Assembly (NCBI GenBank): GCA_034440495.1
Contig: JAWXCE010000033.1
Coordinates: 4,855-68,854, forward strand
DNA length: 64,000 bases
Direction of reading: 5' to 3'
Origin: JAWXCE01 sp034440495
GTDB lineage: Bacteria; Pseudomonadota; Alphaproteobacteria; Rhizobiales; Rhodomicrobiaceae
The notes below the pieces were generated by a model. That model was given only the letters and a program-made list of their open reading frames with translations. It was not told where the DNA came from and did no database searches. Position 1 is the first letter of the stretch, and every line of letters starts with the position of its first letter. Shown here one piece after another: positions 53,171 through 61,390 of the stretch. The translations under genes were made by a program, and so were the position numbers.

Positions 53171-54373
53171 ATGGCCTTCATTTCCGACGCCCTCAACCGT
53201 GTGCAGCCCTCGCCCACCATCGCCGTGTCGATGAAGGCGCGCGAGTTGAAGGCGGCGGGCAAGGATGTGATCGGCCTGGGCGCGGGTGAACCGGATTTCG
53301 ACACGCCAGACAATATCAAGGAAGCCGCAATTGACGCGATCCGGCGGGGTGAGACGAAATACACCGATGTGGGCGGCATCCCTGAGCTGAAAAAGGCCAT
53401 CGCCGCGAAGTTCAAGCGCGAGAACGGGCTGCATTACAAACCGGAGCAGTGTTTCGTGTCGCCCGGCGGCAAGCCTATTATCTACAACGCCATAATGGCG
53501 ACGATCAATCCCGGCGACGAAGTCATCATTCCCGCGCCGTACTGGGTTTCGTACCCGGACATCGTGCGGCTGGCGGGCGGCGAGCCGATCATTGTCGAGG
53601 CAGGCATCGAGACGAAATTCAAGCTGCAGCCCGAGGTGCTGGAGGCGGCCATCACGCCGAACACCAAATGGCTGATCTTCAACCACCCATCAAACCCGAC
53701 CGGCGCCGCTTATACGCGCGACGAACTGAAGGCGCTCACTGATGTGCTCATGCGCCACCCGCATGTGTGGCTGCTGACCGACGACATGTACGAGCACCTC
53801 GTTTACGATGGCTTCGAGTTTTTCTCGCCCGCATACGTCGAGCCGGGCCTCTACGATCGCACGCTGACGATGAACGGCGTCTCGAAAGCCTACGCGATGA
53901 CCGGCTGGCGCATCGGCTATTGCGCCGGGCCGGAGAAGCTCATCAAGGCGATGAACAAGCTGCAATCGCAGTCTACGTCGAACGCGACCTCGATCAGCCA
54001 GTGGGCGAGCGTCGAGGCGCTGAACGGCCCGCAGGATTTCCTGAAGTCGCGCGCCGAGGTGTTCAAGGGCCGCCGCGATCTGGTCGTGTCGATGCTCAAT
54101 CAGGCGCCGGGCATCGAATGCCCTAGCCCCGAAGGCGCCTTTTACGTGTACCCATCCTGCAAGGGCCTCATTGGCAAGACGACGCCACCCGGCAAGGTGA
54201 TCGGCAACGACGAGGATTTCGTGACCGCGTTGCTGGAGGAGGAAGGCGTAGCGGTGGTGCACGGCGCGGCGTTCGGCCTGTCGCCGTTCTTCCGCATCTC
54301 CTACGCTACCTCGACGGACGTGCTGGAGGCCGCCTGCCAGCGCATCCAGCGTTTCTGCGCTGGGCTGCGATAA
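53171..54373 (+). CDS. aatA: Aspartate aminotransferase, class I (alpha type)
   Basis: This 400-residue PLP enzyme interconverts aspartate and oxaloacetate, and the alphaproteobacterial type may also accept prephenate. The PLP Lys is in NGVSKAYAMTGWRIGY, and NHPSNPTGA and the terminal Arg in FFRISYA are intact. An AGGAG site precedes ATG 53171. Confidence 0.93.
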   Translation: MAFISDALNRVQPSPTIAVSMKARELKAAGKDVIGLGAGEPDFDTPDNIKEAAIDAIRRGETKYTDVGGIPELKKAIAAKFKRENGLHYKPEQCFVSPGGKPIIYNAIMATINPGDEVIIPAPYWVSYPDIVRLAGGEPIIVEAGIETKFKLQPEVLEAAITPNTKWLIFNHPSNPTGAAYTRDELKALTDVLMRHPHVWLLTDDMYEHLVYDGFEFFSPAYVEPGLYDRTLTMNGVSKAYAMTGWRIGYCAGPEKLIKAMNKLQSQSTSNATSISQWASVEALNGPQDFLKSRAEVFKGRRDLVVSMLNQAPGIECPSPEGAFYVYPSCKGLIGKTTPPGKVIGNDEDFVTALLEEEGVAVVHGAAFGLSPFFRISYATSTDVLEAACQRIQRFCAGLR

Positions 54374-54798
54374 GATAAATAACAAGTGATAAATCCAAAG
54401 ATATTACACCGCTTCTTTCTAGCGACCATATCGTTTCTAGGGTCGTTAGCAGGTGTGCTGGCTTTGTTTGTTCCTGAAATTTTTTGGTAAAACGTGCTGT
54501 CAGCGAGTGTAAAATTAACAGTCTTGCTGTAATATTTAGTTTTTTTATATTATCATTGCTCCCTTTTTATTTTGTAAACAGGGTCTTATTTAAGGAGCTG
54601 TCGGTAGTGTCTCAGTTTGAATTTTGGGCCGCTTGACACTGCGATTCGCAGGCCTCATTTTTTCTCCGTCAACCATAAAGTTTTGACATTGTGGATTCAA
54701 TCCACACATTAATCCTGTGCGTTGCAAAACATGAACGGACGGTTGACTCACTAATTGGTATGATTGCGAAGCAAGCAAACCTTTAAAGGAGCACCTAA
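54374..54798. promoter_or_regulatory. 425-base AT-rich region at island edge with operator-like palindrome
   Basis: No gene is seen. It contains TTGACA (54683-54688) overlapping the perfect palindrome TGTGGATT-C-AATCCACA (54690-54706), which looks like a repressed promoter for the small gene at 54799. An AGTGTC ... GACACT pair spans about 54607-54642 and could be a short inverted repeat of a lost insertion. Composition falls sharply from that of the aminotransferase, so the island boundary is probably here. Confidence 0.45.
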
Positions 54799-55080
54799 TT
54801 GCCCAAAGGCCCACGCGGAGAGAAGCGGCCCGCAGATGTGGTCGCAAACGCCGTTAAAGTTGCGAGGCTTGCAACTGGCGAAGAGACAGAGGAATTACAT
54901 AAGCCGAACGGACGCACTCGACAGCCATTTAAAGCGGGCTATAGTGATACCGAGTTCTCGCGCGCGGGCCACCTCGCTGGATCGCTTATCGAAAACCTCG
55001 CGGCGGCGCCCGGCGAGGCTATCAAACGTCGCCTGGACTGCCTCCAAGTTCTCTTTAGCTCCGGCTGCGGTTCGGTCTAG
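54799..55080 (+). pseudogene. Truncated MPKGPRGEKRPADV-family small protein
   Basis: From TTG 54799, with AAAGGAG upstream, the first 34 or so residues (MPKGPRGEKRPADVVANAV, then KVARLATGEETEEL) match a small conserved protein common on plasmids and integrative elements. After about 54900 the frame enters DNA belonging to the convergent ATPase gene and loses all likeness to the family, whose normal tail is Ala/Arg-rich. The two gene ends meet at a recombination junction. Confidence 0.6.
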
Positions 55081-55787
55081 CCGATGCAGTCGTTCATCAA
55101 GCTCTGCGCGCTGTTTTGAGGCCGCGCTAATTTTGCCATCTATGTCAGCTAAAAGTTGCTCGATGATCTCCACCTTCCCTTGCGTGCGGGCGCGGGTAGT
55201 TTTCTTCGGTTCTGAATCAATAACGGCCATGTCATCAAGACCAGTGAGTAAGAGGCGAAAGGCATTCTTTTCATGCGTTTCGTCAGTCCGTTGTCCCCGA
55301 TGAACTGGACTGCGTTCCGCCATTATGAAGCTTTCATCTACCAGCAGGTAGTGAATCATGTTTCGAATGGTCAGAGCTTGCTTCTGTCCATTCGCATTTT
55401 TTACAAGCTGCTTGCCATCAAGATCAACGGACCTAAGCAACAAGGGCCCAACGCCATCAACCGGCTCTCCGTCTCGGTCAGCAGGCTTCGCGATGACATG
55501 GTCGTCGAAAATCAGAAAGCCTCCGCCTGATACTGCTCGATAAAGAGTTTTCTTACTGGCGTCCGGAAGTGTCACCCCAAGCAAAATACCATCGTACCCT
55601 TTCCGCTCGTCGATACTCGGTAGATCGCCGCCGCCGAGCATGAAATCAAGGGTTTTGAGTGTGAACGACTTGCCTGTGTTTGATGCCCCCAAACAATATT
55701 CAAGCCCTCACTAAATTCCAATCCCACCGGATCTAGCTCGGGCCCGGTAAAGAACAAGAAAGCTAGTTTTATACAACTCCTGCTCAT
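54895..55787 (-). pseudogene. ABC-3C system ATPase, frameshifted and 3' truncated
   Basis: It starts at ATG 55787 (ATGA overlap with the middle component). The N terminus, MSRSCIKLAFLFFTGPELDPV to GLNIVWG, continues in another frame as ASNTGKSFTLKTLDFMLGG, an SMC/ABC-type Walker A. A run of five G (forward CCCCC at 55686-55690) would need six to stay in frame. Downstream come a lobe and the start of a coiled coil (AASKQRAELDERLHRLDRTAAG). The gene ends at 54895 without the C-terminal Walker B lobe, at the junction with the small-protein gene. It is inactive as read. Confidence 0.72.
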
Positions 55788-56299
55788 AGCATCGTCCTGA
55801 TCGGTAATGTTGTTTCTTGAAGCTCTGACGTCCATCTCCCTATGGTCTGGGCGATTTCCACCTCAATCTGTTCCATCGCCATTGCCGCAAATCGTTGCGC
55901 TACCCATACAGCGCGGTTCTTGAGTTCCAAACTGTACGCCGTGGTAAGCATCTCAAGAAACGCTGGCGCTTCTTCGGCCGCCGAATAGCGTATCCCGCAT
56001 TCATCATGAAACTCGTCGGCCAGATGGACAACTCTGAGAAGCCGAAGACTCTCACCGATCAGATGTCGACGGACTAGCAATTCGCCATTGGAGACATGTG
56101 CGATCGGATGGAGGCTGGGCGGAGCATCAGTGAACTCACCACTATTGACGATCGCGTAATCGAACCAAGTAAGCTCGGCGACTCCGCAACGACGCGGGAA
56201 CATGGCGTCGAGCACATAGAGCGAGCGGATTGCTGTCTCTATTTCGTTATTGAAAAGCGTCGGTCGCGTTCGACCAGATCGGTCTTTCAGGGTTTCCAT
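55784..56299 (-). CDS. ABC-3C system middle component (MC2-like)
   Basis: This 171-residue protein matches the middle component of ABC-three-component systems: FNNEIETAIRSLYVLDAMFPR, WFDYAIVNSGEF, PPSLHP and NGELLVRRHLI in the usual order. It links the SMC-like ATPase to the effector. The gene is intact. It overlaps the effector stop by 13 bases and the ATPase start by 4, so the three formed one operon. Confidence 0.75.
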   Translation of the reverse strand: METLKDRSGRTRPTLFNNEIETAIRSLYVLDAMFPRRCGVAELTWFDYAIVNSGEFTDAPPSLHPIAHVSNGELLVRRHLIGESLRLLRVVHLADEFHDECGIRYSAAEEAPAFLEMLTTAYSLELKNRAVWVAQRFAAMAMEQIEVEIAQTIGRWTSELQETTLPIRTML

Positions 56300-57311
56300 G
56301 AAAGATCCCCCTCATTCGCAAGATGATGGCACGTGCCCTGCTTAACCGGATTCTTCGCATACCGGCTTAGCGTGCCTGTCACAGATATCTTCGCAGCCTG
56401 ACTTAAAACGCCGTCAACTCGGGCGAGCGCGTCACGATAATCGCGACGGTGCTCGTCTATGACACCATGATAGATTTCCTCTTTGAAACTTTCGACAGTG
56501 CCCTTAGGCGTGTTGTCCCGGTAGTACCGCATGAACCAATTTGCTTCGAAGTAGCGGGTTCGCTGATCTCGAAGATGCGGCCCATGCGTCATATCTGCCA
56601 GCGCCGTATCGCAGTTCGTATACTTAGCGAGTGAGCGCTCACCATAGGCGGCGAGAAGGTGGTCGACATAAGTCTCCTTCTCCTTTTGCAGCTCTGGGGG
56701 AACGGTGCCGCTAGGGTATTGCCCTGGATCTTCTCCGAACCACTTCACCAAAATGGGCTTGATCGTCGGAAGCTTCGCAATCTTGTGGGCGTCCAAGATT
56801 TTCATGTTGAAGAACTCGTACGCCGCTATTAGCTCGCGCAACTTGCCATCAAGAGGATGGTATTTACCCTCTTCGATCTTCCTAGCGCAATTTTGGTCCA
56901 CTGGTCGATTAGTGCGGTTCCAAGTGCGCTGGGTTTGCTTTCAAAAGCTTTAGCGGTGCGTGATACTCCTCGAGGAGCAACGAAGTACATATTTTCGGGC
57001 AAGCCGAAATGTCCTTGCGCGCTATGAAAGAAGATTTTTCCAAGCTCGAGTAGAACGCCGCCGTGATCAAGGGGCCTTTTCAATTGCTTGCACTGATAGT
57101 TGTGCCAACCATAATCCAGACGTTGTTTTGTGAGATAACCGACGACATCACTGCCCATATCCCCCGGTCCCGAAAAGCGGTCGTATCCACCAGGGTATTC
57201 TGCCTCAAGCGTAGATACCCAGTCGGTGACGAATCGTTCGAGATCGTCATCCGTGATGTTGTACAAAAGTTTTGCGTAATTAGGGGGCAATCGAGATAAC
57301 CCAGACAACAT
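56287..57311 (-). pseudogene. ABC-3C effector with nuclease-like N domain, frameshifted
   Basis: The first frame (57311 to about 56894) has DDDLERFVTDWVSTLEAEYPG, GPGDMGSDVVGYLT and NYQCKQLKRPLDHGG. This is the layout of a PD-(D/E)xK-type nuclease with Asp and Gln-x-Lys. The second frame carries the ABC-3C C-terminal domain (RTRYFEANWFMRYYRDNTP, EEIYHGVIDEHR, GTCHHLANEGDLSW). One extra A in the run at 56891-56894 would fuse them as ...IDQWTKNCARKIEEG. The full protein would be about 341 residues. Confidence 0.72.
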
Positions 57312-57782
57312 GCAAGGAAGCTTAGCTACATGCCGGATCGCCTACCGCCGGACAATAGTAAACAGTGGGAACTCAACAGCGATTCACATGTCTTTCTGAA
57401 AGAGAAGCCTGATTAGTGCTGGACTTCATTACGCCGCTTTATGGGCATGGTCTTCCGCACTCTCATAAGCCCTTCTTCGTGCATTGTGGGTTTGGGTATG
57501 GGACGCGCCACCTCTGCCCTCCACTCTCTTACTATTCTCAGGCTCGCCACTTCTGATAAGGTTTTAGGTCTTCCAAACGGTCGTTTTTGCAACCCAGAAC
57601 GACTTGATAGTGAAGGCGCAGCGATGAGCCGACAGCCGCGTTGTAAAATCGCGTTGCGTAATCATGTTGCGCAAAGGCAGTAAAATTGAAACGCAGCCCA
57701 GTTAATTTGTAATATTTTTCAGTAGTACTCTTGCGGACTTGTACAACACCTCATAATATGACTGCGCAATGAAGCAACGACT
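57312..57782. other. 471-base gap between defence relics
   Basis: No gene can be supported. A frame at 57441-57683 has no family likeness and no ribosome site. Near the right end, TTGCGG and TAATAT spaced by 17 bases (about 57733-57761) could be the promoter of the following parD relic. Confidence 0.4.
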
Positions 57783-58138
57783 TTGGCAAATACGGAACGA
57801 TTCAGCATCAGCGTGGACATCGCCAACGCCGGCGGTATGCGTAATTTAGTGGAAGAGGGCGTCTATCCCACCACGACCTCTACGAAATGTGGGCGATGGT
57901 CGTCCGTTAAGACGGCGCTGAACGCGCCGACCGCCTTAAGGCTAGAGTTCTAGGGTTTGTTCACGGTCTTCAAGATTTCGCGGAACTCGGAACGCGGTAT
58001 GACGCCGTCCTGGCAGGGTTAAGAAGTTCCGGCGTTCCCGGCCTGCGCTCGGTCAGCGTGTTGTTCCGCGTGACGGCGAATGAGGTGACGGTGATCGCCG
58101 TCGGTTATCTCGGCCGGATTGGCGGATCGCCAACGCCG
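57783..58138 (+). pseudogene. parD-parE toxin-antitoxin relic
   Basis: From TTG 57783 the frame reads MANTERFSISVDIANAGG followed by MRNLVEEGVYPT, the DNA-binding half of a ParD antitoxin. A shift near 57880 leads into HDLYEMWAMVVR, then a TAA, then GAERADRLKARVLGFVHGLQDFAELGTRYD and LRSVSVLFRVTANEVTVIAVGYLGR, a ParE toxin. The antitoxin C-terminal half and the toxin start have been lost, and stop and shift mutations remain. The toxin frame continues without a stop into the resolvase start. Confidence 0.65.
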
Positions 58139-58684
58139 GTGAAAATTGGCTATGCCCGCGTCTCCACCGCCGACCAGAGCCACGATCTGCAATTGGACGC
58201 GATGAAAGCCGCCGGGTGCGGGCGTATCGTCGAAGAGACGGCCTCGGGCGCCAGGGCCGACCGGCCGGAGCTGTCAGCGCTCCTCACGCATATGCGCGCG
58301 GGCGACACCTTGGTGGTGTGGAAGCTTGACCGGATGTCGCGCTCCTTAAAGCAACTTGTCGGCAAGGTGGAGAATCTGGCGGCGCGCGATATCGGCTTTC
58401 AATGCCTCAGTCATGACATCGACACGACCAGCGCCTCAGGCAAGTTGGTGTTCGGTATTTTCCCGGCTCTGGCCGAGTTTGAGCGTGAGCTGATCTCCGA
58501 GCGCACCAAGGCCGGCCTCAAGGTCGCCGCTGCACGGGGGCGCAAGGGCGGCCGCCGCCGCAAGCTGTCGGCGACCGTGCTCGCTGGCGTGCGGGCTCGG
58601 CTCGCGGCGGGGGAAGATGTCGCAAGGGTCGCGCGGGATCTGGCCGTTGCACGATCAACGCTGTGGCGAGCGTTAAAGCGGTGA
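58139..58684 (+). CDS. Serine resolvase / DNA invertase
   Basis: This 181-residue Tn3/Hin-type serine recombinase has catalytic Ser9 in IGYARVSTADQ, the LVVWKLDRMSRS motif, and ALAEFERELISERTKAGL. The C-terminal HTH (LSATVLAGVRARLAAGEDVARVARDLAVARSTLWRAL) is complete. I chose GTG 58139, since the frame upstream belongs to the parE relic. The gene looks intact. It normally resolves cointegrates or plasmid multimers. Confidence 0.9.
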   Translation: MKIGYARVSTADQSHDLQLDAMKAAGCGRIVEETASGARADRPELSALLTHMRAGDTLVVWKLDRMSRSLKQLVGKVENLAARDIGFQCLSHDIDTTSASGKLVFGIFPALAEFERELISERTKAGLKVAAARGRKGGRRRKLSATVLAGVRARLAAGEDVARVARDLAVARSTLWRALKR

Positions 58685-58805
58685 TGCCCGATGTGCGGCG
58701 CGTTCAAAGTTTTGCATGAAGGTTGACGCCAAAGATGGGTCTCAGCCGTCCAACAAGCATGTGTTTTCCGTTACTCCTGCTGTCGGAGTTGTCTAAAATC
58801 GTTGG

Positions 58806-59522
58806 ATGCGCCATTATCAGTCAAAGGAACCTGACTTGAACAAGCGTTTTGCGCCCCGCACCGACATTTTACCAGTGGCTCAAAAAAACTTGTGGGCGGA
58901 GCTCGTCAATCTTCCATCCGATTTTATTTTGTATGGCGGAACGGCTTTAGCATTGCAACTTGGCCACCGGATATCAGAAGATTTTGACTTTTTTGTCGGC
59001 AGGGAAATTGATACGGTTAAGGTTTATAGGTCTCTGCCGTTTCTGAGAAATACAACCATTATTCAGCAGGAGCCGAATACTTTAACCTGCATCGTTGATC
59101 GCGGCGGGCCGGTTAAAGTATAATTTTTTGGATTACCTCACCTTAGGCGGATTGAGGAACCTCTTGTGGCTGAGGATAATCGTCTCCTAATTGCGTCATT
59201 GCTTGATCTCGCAGTCACTAAAGCGCAGGTCGTGCAGCAACGCGCGCAAGTCAAAGATTACCTTGATATTGATGCCCTCATTGAGCAAGTTGGCCTCGAT
59301 CTTAGCACTCAACTCGCAGCTGCTAAGGTGGTTTTTGGGCCGGACTTTGCACCAACGCCGACGCTCAAGGCGCTTACTTATTTTAGGGACGGTGATCTTG
59401 ATCGCTTGCCGGAGGCGGTCAAACAACGTCTAACCGCCGCCTCGGTGGCCGTTGACCCTTTGCGGCTGCCGAGCCTTAAACGGACAGCATCATGGTCACG
59501 TAAATCAGGGCTGACGAAATGA
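58806..59522 (+). pseudogene. AbiEii-type nucleotidyltransferase with in-frame ochre stop
   Basis: A 238-codon frame has the nucleotidyltransferase core DFILYGGTALALQLGHRISEDFDFF (G-G-T and D-x-D). A single TAA at 59121-59123 breaks it, and the same frame resumes with FFGLPHLRRIEEPLVAEDN and LLDLAVTKAQVVQQRAQVKDYLDI. Gln (CAA) at that position would restore VKVQFFG. The start may be ATG 58806 or TTG 58836, which has AAAGGA upstream. Members of this class are toxins of type IV toxin-antitoxin or abortive-infection modules. Confidence 0.78.
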
Positions 59523-59836
59523 ACCCGCTTCCCATCACCCCGGAACTATTACGCGCGGCCAAGCGCATAATCTGGTTCAAACAACCAGAAACGGCTCTCC
59601 GCAACCCGATTGAACTCCTCGCTTTCGCCATGGGACACGCAACGGATGAGGATATGGCCCTCTTGATTGAGCATGTTGGTTTGAGGGGGCTGGCTGAAGC
59701 CATAGATCATGCGCCTGCGGGCGTCATAGACGCGCGTTCGTGGTCATATTGGAACGCTAAACTTGGGCGTACCCCCTCCCCACCACTGCCGAGCCGCGAC
59801 TTCGATCGGAGTAAACGCCCGAGAAGATGGTTTTAG
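59519..59836 (+). CDS. AbiEii-associated small protein
   Basis: This 105-residue protein overlaps the nucleotidyltransferase frame as ATGA. It has PELLRAAKRIIWFKQPETAL, AFAMGHATDEDM and AIDHAPAGVIDARSWSYWNAKLGR, features I associate with small proteins that adjoin AbiEii-type genes. It may be the antitoxin or partner. The gene itself appears intact. Confidence 0.6.
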   Translation: MNPLPITPELLRAAKRIIWFKQPETALRNPIELLAFAMGHATDEDMALLIEHVGLRGLAEAIDHAPAGVIDARSWSYWNAKLGRTPSPPLPSRDFDRSKRPRRWF

Positions 59837-60026
59837 GGGTCACTCAATCGTTCGGTTGCGTGACAGTCCCCTGCATCAGTGATCTCTTGCACAAATCCGT
59901 CACTTATCCTGTCACATTAACTATGACAGACAAAGGGAGGAAAAAACCGATTGGGAGACAATTCTGCCTCTTTAGCGTGCTGGACTATGACTTATCAGCC
60001 AATTGAACTTTTCGGATCTACCTCTG

Positions 60027-60398
60027 ATGAACGAAAGCGACCGTACGTTATCGATTAGCGTTGAAGACGATGGCTATGTCATTCGGACAGACCAGCTCCG
60101 GTTTTGTGTACCGGATGCGCAGATGGATGTGGTCGTGCTTACAAAAGCCAACCTGAACCTAAGTCTATCCCTGGATGGTCGTGTTGTTATCGATCCTTTC
60201 GGTGTGAGTGAAGATGTCATTGACGCGGTGACACGTGCCACTGCGCTTCCCTCGCCAACGCTGAAAGAGCTTGTCGCCAAGGCTCTCGATCCCGACCTCG
60301 TGCAGATGGAAGACGATCCTCGCCAGTCAGTTGCCGATCTGCGCGCGGAGTTACTGTCATGCCTTGCTTTGGCAGACGCGGCGGCAAACCGATTTTGA
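60027..60398 (+). CDS. Hypothetical acidic protein
   Basis: From ATG 60027 this gives 123 residues. The N-terminal half looks like beta strands (LSISVEDDGYVIRTDQLRF), the rest like a helical tail (DDPRQSVADLRAELLSCLALADAA). No ribosome site is obvious and no family is recognised. It lies between the AbiEii module and the methylase in the same direction. Confidence 0.4.
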   Translation: MNESDRTLSISVEDDGYVIRTDQLRFCVPDAQMDVVVLTKANLNLSLSLDGRVVIDPFGVSEDVIDAVTRATALPSPTLKELVAKALDPDLVQMEDDPRQSVADLRAELLSCLALADAAANRF

Positions 60399-60511
60399 CG
60401 CGGTTTGCTTAGCCAGTCGATCCCTATGCCTATACGTGTAGCAACAGCTTGCCTGTAGTGGTTCCGAGCACCGTGCGATTGACGTAACTTTCGTCTCGTG
60501 AGCACGACTAT

Positions 60512-61313
60512 ATGCTTTATCCGTCGCCTAGTCTGGCGGCGCGCATGACGCATCCCGTCGCCCGCGAGTTGCGCAAAATCGCCGGAGTGCGGTTCTTCCA
60601 ACGCTTCTATGACTGGCTGGAGCTAAGCCTAGCCGCCTTCTGCCGGGATGAGGAGCGCTATATGGAGACCATGCGGCGGTATGGCCCGCTCGTGCCCGGC
60701 AAGAACCATCCGGCCGACCATTTCGCGGCGGCACTTGGAGCGGTGCATCTGGCCATGGCGAAGGACAACGAGGCGGGCGTCATCCACGACCATCTCGGCG
60801 AGATTTACGAAACCGAGGGCGCTTCCGAGAAGGAAATGGCGCAGTTCTTCACCCCCATGCCGCTCTGCCAGCTGATGGCGCGGATGACCATCGACGAAAC
60901 AACGCCCGAGGATGCGGTCATCTCCGACCCGGCCTGCGGCAGCGGCCGCTTTTTCCTGGCCGCCATCCCGCTCAGACCCAACGCGCACTTTATCGGCGTG
61001 GATGTCGACCGCACCTGCGCCAAGATGGCGGTGCTCAACATGCTGTGGCGCAACGCCAACGCCACCATCATCTGGGGGCAACACCTTGCGGCTGACGGCC
61101 AAAGGCGGCTGGGCAACGAGCCGCACTGCTCTGGGCGGCGTGGTCACCAGTTTTGGGGCGGAGCATGCCCAAGCTGTGCTGGAGGGGCCATTCAAGAGGA
61201 GCGTCGCCCCACAGGTTGAACCACAAGCGCCGCCGGAACCTTCGTTACAGCCTGCGGAAACTACCGTGACGCAGCCGCCCAACAGACGCGGCCAATTCGA
61301 GATGGATATCTGA
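60512..61313 (+). pseudogene. N6-adenine DNA methylase of mobile-element type, frameshifted
   Basis: The first frame has HDHLGEIYETEGASEKEMAQFFTP and motif I SDPACGSGRFFLAA, with FIGVDVDRTCAKMAVLNMLWRNA. At a run of five G (61074-61078) the expected continuation GNTLRLTAKGGWATSRTALGG lies in another frame; four G would restore it. That tail ends GQFEMDI at 61313. The catalytic NPPY/F motif is not visible in either frame, so it may belong to the shortened methylase-like group seen on plasmids and integrative elements. Confidence 0.7.
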
Positions 61314-61390
61314 TCACTTTGCGCAGGCTCGCATATGAGCGCCTATCTCGCAAATCCGGATGCAGCTTCAGGCTGTTGTTCCTAGTCGCC

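Noticed and set aside
57441..57683. 80-codon plus-strand frame in the gap before parD
   Set aside because: No start signals and no recognisable motif; kept only as part of the gap description.
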